Assembly (NCBI GenBank): GCA_020216965.1
Contig: JAIWOJ010000129.1
Span: 1 to 6,633 of the forward strand
Direction of reading: 5' to 3'
DNA: 6,633 bases
Source of the DNA: Prosthecobacter sp.
Lineage (GTDB): Bacteria; Verrucomicrobiota; Verrucomicrobiia; Verrucomicrobiales; Verrucomicrobiaceae
Shown here: positions 6,293 through 6,633 of the stretch, piece after piece
How positions within the stretch are numbered: position 1 is the first letter of the stretch
Layout: the number at the start of each line of letters is the position of its first letter
Notes under the pieces: model-generated
What the model saw: the letters and a program-made list of their open reading frames with translations, nothing else
The model's database searches: none
What the model was told of the DNA's origin: nothing
Program-made: the position numbers and the translations under genes

Positions 6293-6633
6293 ATTCTGGG
6301 CGCTGGATGCGGGCGGGGACGTCGTGGACGGAGTAGCCAGCGCTGCGGAGGGCGTCCCAGATTTGCATGAGCAGGCCCAGGGGCGTTTCAGTATCGGCTT
6401 GCAGCTCTAGCTTCAGGTCGGGGGTGGTCTGCTTGAGCTGGAGGAGGGCTTGGCTGAGCTGCTCGGCAGGGGTGGGTTTGCCGTCGAGGTAGATTTCTTT
6501 TTGGGGGGTGACGGTGATGGAGGTGCGGACTTCCTGCGCCGGGGCGGCGCTGCCCATGGTCTTGGACTGGGGGAGGTTGATTTTGACCTCCATCTTTTTT
6601 TCCCGAAAGGTGGTGGTGGCGATGAAAAAGATG
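6291..6633 (-). CDS. ExbD/TolR-family biopolymer transport protein, C-terminal part (5' end beyond window)
   Basis: The reading frame stays open through the right edge, so the start lies outside; 113 codons are visible. It begins with IFFIATTTF, the end of the single membrane helix typical of ExbD/TolR, then a basic REKK linker. The remainder matches the ExbD periplasmic domain: a strand block (VRTSITVTPQKEIYLDG), a helix with ALLQLKQ, the conserved QAD turn, and a final helix with IWDALRSAGY. ExbD/TolR proteins work with ExbB/TolQ-type motor proteins to pass proton-motive force to outer-membrane partners. The membrane Asp that carries protons should lie just outside the window, so it cannot be checked. 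The Met codon at 6591-6593 is internal and would remove the membrane anchor. The TAG stop codon coincides with the first unit of the heptamer array. An exbB-like gene may lie upstream, beyond the edge. Confidence 0.85.
   Translation of the reverse strand, partial: IFFIATTTFREKKMEVKINLPQSKTMGSAAPAQEVRTSITVTPQKEIYLDGKPTPAEQLSQALLQLKQTTPDLKLELQADTETPLGLLMQIWDALRSAGYSVHDVPARIQRPE

Overview
The window looks like chromosomal DNA of a Gram-negative bacterium with a complex envelope, most likely Verrucomicrobiota (Prosthecobacter/Verrucomicrobium-like). This is an inference from a PEP-CTERM exported protein, an ExbD/TolR-type protein, a secreted propeller/M28/PDZ peptidase, a lone Tm-1-type TIM-barrel protein and moderately high G+C coding DNA with AT-rich or repeat-filled spacers. 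There is no rRNA, tRNA, CRISPR array, transposase or phage gene. No sequence search could be run, so family names rest on motifs read from the translations.

Layout: (1) 24-815 (-) is a small secreted PEP-CTERM protein, with a candidate promoter and a perfect AT-rich palindrome upstream of it. (2) 816-1260 is a spacer with no convincing gene. (3) 1261-4179 (+) is a large exported protein combining a TolB/PD40-type beta-propeller, an M28 zinc peptidase with a PA-like insertion, and a C-terminal PDZ domain. (4) 4188-5048 (-) is a PEP-hydrolase-family TIM-barrel protein that converges on the peptidase gene with 8 bp between them. (5) 5049-5135 is an 87-bp divergent intergenic region filled by inverted 7-bp repeats that also contain a good sigma70-like promoter. 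(6) 5136-6026 (+) is an AraC-family regulator. (7) 6027-6290 is a spacer built from three stacked repeat structures, ending in a second inverted 7-bp repeat element. (8) 6291 to the right edge (-) is the C-terminal part of an ExbD/TolR-like protein whose start lies outside the window.

The genes do not form one obvious pathway. The only pairing that suggests a functional link is the divergent AraC regulator and TIM-barrel gene, which share a short promoter region. The secreted peptidase, the PEP-CTERM protein and the ExbD-like protein are all envelope or export functions but sit in separate transcription units.

The most unusual content is non-coding. Two elements of the same design, inverted arrays of degenerate heptamers around a short centre, lie about 1.1 kb apart on either side of the AraC gene. 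They use unrelated heptamer sequences. One abuts a start codon and carries a promoter, and the other begins exactly at a stop codon. The peptidase gene also changes sharply in codon use between its propeller half and its C-terminal half.
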